From NCBI GenBank assembly GCA_013214975.1, contig JABSPR010000279.1:1-8314 (forward strand): a stretch of DNA of 8,314 bases, in the 5' to 3' direction. This document shows positions 6,144-8,314 of the stretch, piece by piece. The stretch's first letter is position 1, and every line of letters starts with the position of its first letter. This DNA is from Flavobacteriales bacterium (GTDB taxonomy: Bacteria; Bacteroidota; Bacteroidia; DT-38). The notes beneath the pieces were generated by a model. The model was not told where the DNA came from, did no database searches, and saw only the letters and a list, made by a program, of their open reading frames with translations. The position numbers and the translations under genes were made by a program.

Positions 6144-7201
6144 GAGATCCACTAAAAGAGATAGAAAGAGTTGAGGCCTACTTACTGGATGACTTATCCG
6201 AAGTTGAGGCAACTCAGTTTAAGAAAGACATGGAGTCGAATGCTGACTTGAAAGAGCAAGTAGATATTCAAGAATTGATTTTGCAGTCTACTCGGAGATC
6301 AGCTTTACGTGCGGAAGTTTTAACTGCTAGTGCGGCGAGTAATTCTTCAATATCAAATTATTGGAAAATAGGATTATTTACTGCAGGTATTTTACTAGGG
6401 GCCTATTTATTTTTAGGAGAAGCGAAGGAAACCGAGTCGATTGAGGAGGAAAAAGTTGTACCGGAACAAATAGAAGAAAAAATAGAATCAGTAAAACTTA
6501 AAAATGCGGAGTCGTCTGAAGTTAATATTGTTACGCCGGAAAGATCAGTGATAAAAGGTAATGCCGTTAAACCGAATGAAGCTGGAGAGGAGGTAGTTGT
6601 AGAAGATAAATTAGCTATGAATCCGGCTAATAAAGAAATAGCACCTAAAGTGTATGAAAAGCCGGAAATTGATAAAAAACCCAAAATTCAAAAGTTAGAA
6701 AGAAAAGAGAAGGTTGAGAGATTTGAAAGGAATGATAGAGACGGGGAATTCGGGAAAGAGGAAAAAAGAACTCCCAATGAATCCGCTCCGGAAAACATGG
6801 CGAAGTTATCTGAAATTATTCTCCCTTATGCAGAGGAGTTGAAAACGGATAAAAGAAGGAAAAATAAAAGAAAATATTCTGAAGCAGACGTAGAAATGCA
6901 GAATGAAACCCCCGAATATAAAGGAGGTGAAGATGCATTAAATAGTTATTTAGAGGGAAATATGCAATTCCCTAAAGGGACAAATGCAAAAGGAGGAATT
7001 GTTTATATGGGTTTTCGGGTAGACATTAATGGAGAACCTCAGGCTATAAAAGTTCTCAAGGGGTTGGGAGGTAAGTTTGACAAAGAAGCAATGCGTTTGG
7101 TTATGGAAATGCCTAATTGGAATCCAGGAAAACAAAATGGGGTGCCCGTTGAGATGGAACATAAAATGCCAATAGTTTTTACACGTTATTCAAAACGTTA
7201 G
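6140..7201 (+). CDS. Membrane anti-sigma-like protein fused to a periplasmic TonB C-terminal domain
   Basis: A 353-residue single-pass protein. Residues 1-60 resemble the cytoplasmic N-terminus of Bacteroidota anti-sigma factors: IERVEAYLLDDLSEVEATQF, then NADLKEQV. No Cys or His is present there, so it is not a zinc-binding type. Residues 75-93 are one transmembrane helix (WKIGLFTAGILLGAYLFLG). Residues 94-250 are a Glu/Lys/Pro-rich linker (for example KPEIDKKPKIQ) like the TonB spacer. Residues 258-349 are a TonB_C domain: PEYKGGEDALNSYL, FRVDINGEPQAIKVLKGLGG, then PNWNPGKQNGVPVE and MPIVF. The topology fits both ends: inside N-terminus for sigma binding, outside C-terminus for envelope contact. 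The transmembrane helix lacks the His of classical TonB, so driving by ExbB/ExbD is doubtful. The ATGA overlap with the sigma gene supports the anti-sigma role. TonB_C is very sure; the anti-sigma call is likely, from motif and context. Confidence 0.85.
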   Translation: MRDPLKEIERVEAYLLDDLSEVEATQFKKDMESNADLKEQVDIQELILQSTRRSALRAEVLTASAASNSSISNYWKIGLFTAGILLGAYLFLGEAKETESIEEEKVVPEQIEEKIESVKLKNAESSEVNIVTPERSVIKGNAVKPNEAGEEVVVEDKLAMNPANKEIAPKVYEKPEIDKKPKIQKLERKEKVERFERNDRDGEFGKEEKRTPNESAPENMAKLSEIILPYAEELKTDKRRKNKRKYSEADVEMQNETPEYKGGEDALNSYLEGNMQFPKGTNAKGGIVYMGFRVDINGEPQAIKVLKGLGGKFDKEAMRLVMEMPNWNPGKQNGVPVEMEHKMPIVFTRYSKR

Positions 7202-7228
7202 ATTTGCAGTTAAACCAAATTATATAAA

Positions 7229-7693
7229 ATGAAAAAGACATTAGTTATAGCCTTGCTTTCAGCAGGTTTGTTTGCGTGTAATGAAAACAGAATTTATTCC
7301 GATCATCAAGAATTATCTCCTCAAGTAGAATGGAAAAAAGCGGATACTAGAGAATTTGAAGTGCCTGTGGAAGACAATAGCCAAGCTTATAATTTCGGTT
7401 TGTCATTTCGATTTGCACATGGCTACCAGTTTAAGGTAGCTAAGATTAAAGTAACCGAAACTTCACCTAGTGGTAAAGAAGAAGTGAACGAATATGAATT
7501 GAAGATAAGAGATGATAAAGGTGAGTACATAGGAGAGGCAGGATATGATATCTGGGACAGTGAACACGTAATTGTGCCAAATAAAAAATTCTCAGAAACT
7601 GGTGTTTATAAGTACAAGTTGGAGCATGTAATGCCACAAGACCCGTTAAACTTCGCAATGGAAATTGGAGTGATTTTGGATAAGGCGTTGTAG
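7229..7693 (+). CDS. GldH-like lipoprotein
   Basis: A 154-residue lipoprotein. The signal ends in a lipobox, SAGLFAC, with Cys17 as the lipidation site, so the mature protein should be membrane-anchored, probably in the outer membrane. The rest follows the pattern of the gliding-motility lipoprotein GldH as I remember it: a Trp near the start (EWKK), REFEVPVEDNSQAYNF, a PSGKEE turn, DDKGEYIGEAGYDIW, NKKFSETGVYKYKLEHVM and a final AMEIGVILDK. GldH is required for gliding and type IX secretion in Flavobacterium. Its usual length, about 155-160 residues, agrees. It sits 27 bp after the anti-sigma/TonB gene and directly before a strong terminator, so it is likely the last gene of the sigma operon. 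That context is unlike a gliding locus, so it may be a paralogue with a sensory or envelope role. No Shine-Dalgarno is seen. Confidence 0.7.
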   Translation: MKKTLVIALLSAGLFACNENRIYSDHQELSPQVEWKKADTREFEVPVEDNSQAYNFGLSFRFAHGYQFKVAKIKVTETSPSGKEEVNEYELKIRDDKGEYIGEAGYDIWDSEHVIVPNKKFSETGVYKYKLEHVMPQDPLNFAMEIGVILDKAL

Positions 7694-7714
7694 TAATTTA
7701 AAAGTTAAAAAATT

Positions 7715-7747
7715 AAAGCCCCCATGTCGTAAGATATGGGGGCTTTT
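7715..7747. terminator. Strong bidirectional rho-independent terminator
   Basis: A 14-bp stem joins 7715-7728 (AAAGCCCCCATGTC) to 7733-7746 (GATATGGGGGCTTT), with one G-T wobble and a GTAA loop, which is a GNRA-type tetraloop. T-runs follow on both strands (TTTT on plus; TTTAATTTTTTAAC on minus). It lies between the convergent GldH-like and YfbK-type genes and should end transcription from both sides. Confidence 0.93.
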
Positions 7748-7772
7748 AGATTTATGGCGAGAACAGAACCCT

Positions 7773-8314
7773 CTATCTCTCTGCCATAAGCATGCTCAAT
7801 TCAACCATTTTGATGAACTCCTTACGATAGCCATTTTTATCGTTTCCTTTTGCAGTCTCTGCTAAAGCGATCACATCTTCGTAACTGGAATTTGCTTTGA
7901 ACTCTGAGTTTCTTAGCAGCATACCGAACTCAGCTACAGCCGCAGAAAATAGAAAGTTATCAGAAGGGTGGAGGTTCTCAATATCAGATCCTAATGTTTT
8001 AACAATAAGTTTACTGGTATCGCCATCTGGAGCTTTATACCTGAACTTAACCGTGAGTAATTCATCGGAATCAGATACAACTATTTCCTCCATTTTTTTG
8101 TGTTGGTACTTCAAGTCATCCACCGTATTTCCAAAAGACGATTGTACGCCAACAGGTATGATTTCGTACAGAGCAGTAACGGTATGACCAACTCCTAATT
8201 CGCCAGCATCTTTCTGGTCGTTATTGAAATCTTCTGTAGCTAACTTTCTGTTTACATATCCTATTAATCGATAAGACTGAACATGAGCTGGATTAAATTC
8301 TACTTGAATTTTAA
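7773..8314 (-). CDS. YfbK-type von Willebrand factor A protein, C-terminal fragment
   Basis: The minus-strand frame is open from the right edge to a TAG stop at 7775-7773, giving 179 visible residues; the start lies outside the window. The GTG at 8123-8121 is internal and not the true start, because the same frame continues upstream with clear family sequence. Recognisable blocks are KIQVEFNPAHVQSYRLIGY, EDFNNDQKDAGELGVGHTVT, ALYEIIP, ELLTVKFRYKAPDGDTSK and AAVAEFGMLLRNSEF, followed by a helical end (YRKEFIKMVELSMLM). This is the DUF3520 region that follows the vWA domain in YfbK-type proteins. Those proteins are exported; their role is not well established, and in Bacteroidota they often carry a carboxypeptidase-regulatory domain in front. 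The gene converges on the sigma operon and shares its terminator. The family call is sure. Confidence 0.92.
   Translation of the reverse strand, partial: KIQVEFNPAHVQSYRLIGYVNRKLATEDFNNDQKDAGELGVGHTVTALYEIIPVGVQSSFGNTVDDLKYQHKKMEEIVVSDSDELLTVKFRYKAPDGDTSKLIVKTLGSDIENLHPSDNFLFSAAVAEFGMLLRNSEFKANSSYEDVIALAETAKGNDKNGYRKEFIKMVELSMLMAER

Noticed and set aside
6403..6684. A minus-strand 93-residue frame inside the anti-sigma/TonB gene
   Set aside because: Its Ser/Phe/Leu-rich composition is the complement of the Glu/Lys-rich linker; it is a shadow frame.
6140..7201. Calling this gene a plain energy-transducing TonB protein
   Set aside because: The N-terminus is about 70 residues of anti-sigma-like cytoplasmic sequence, the transmembrane helix lacks the TonB His, and the gene overlaps a sigma gene by ATGA.
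7773..8123. A separate 116-residue gene starting at the GTG at 8123
   Set aside because: The same frame is open to the window edge and the upstream 63 codons encode clear YfbK-family sequence, so this is only the tail of a larger gene.

Overview
The window is AT-rich and comes from a member of the Bacteroidota. The evidence is the kind of proteins present: a GldH-like lipoprotein, a SusC-style carboxypeptidase-regulatory domain, a TonB_C domain of the PEFxGGxxAL type, an OmpA protein with a Bacteroidota-type second half, and a YfbK-type vWA protein. In addition, starts lack Shine-Dalgarno sequences and leaders are A/T-rich. I cannot place it at genus level. No rRNA, tRNA, CRISPR array, insertion sequence or attachment site was seen, and no gene-free stretch exceeds 300 bases.

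Left part, minus strand (1-1749), read right to left. First comes a small secreted protein with one carboxypeptidase-regulatory-like domain (1324-1749). An AraC-family regulator follows (378-1253), and then the first 97 residues of a secreted protein related to vanadium haloperoxidase/PAP2 proteins, which runs off the left edge. A 13-15 bp tandem repeat lies between the small gene and araC.

Centre, plus strand (1924-7693). A 174-bp divergent intergenic region holds two inverted repeats and a plausible Bacteroidota promoter. It is followed by five co-directional genes: an OmpA-domain protein; a 701-residue exported protein with three 93-residue beta repeats, a coiled coil and a vWA domain; an ECF sigma factor; a membrane protein that joins an anti-sigma-like cytoplasmic N-terminus to a periplasmic TonB C-terminal domain; and a GldH-like lipoprotein. 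The sigma and anti-sigma/TonB genes overlap by ATGA. A strong hairpin terminator closes the run. Two weaker hairpins, after the OmpA gene and after the vWA gene, may partly divide it into transcription units.

Right edge, minus strand (7773-8314): the C-terminal 179 residues of a YfbK-family vWA protein (DUF3520 region), converging on the same terminator.

The most interesting reading is that the plus-strand genes form an envelope-spanning signalling module. An outer-membrane/peptidoglycan-associated layer (OmpA protein, GldH-like lipoprotein) and a large vWA protein would feed a single-pass anti-sigma protein. Its periplasmic sensor would be a TonB_C domain, and it would control the adjacent sigma factor. 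The domain calls rest on sequence; the system-level role is inference.
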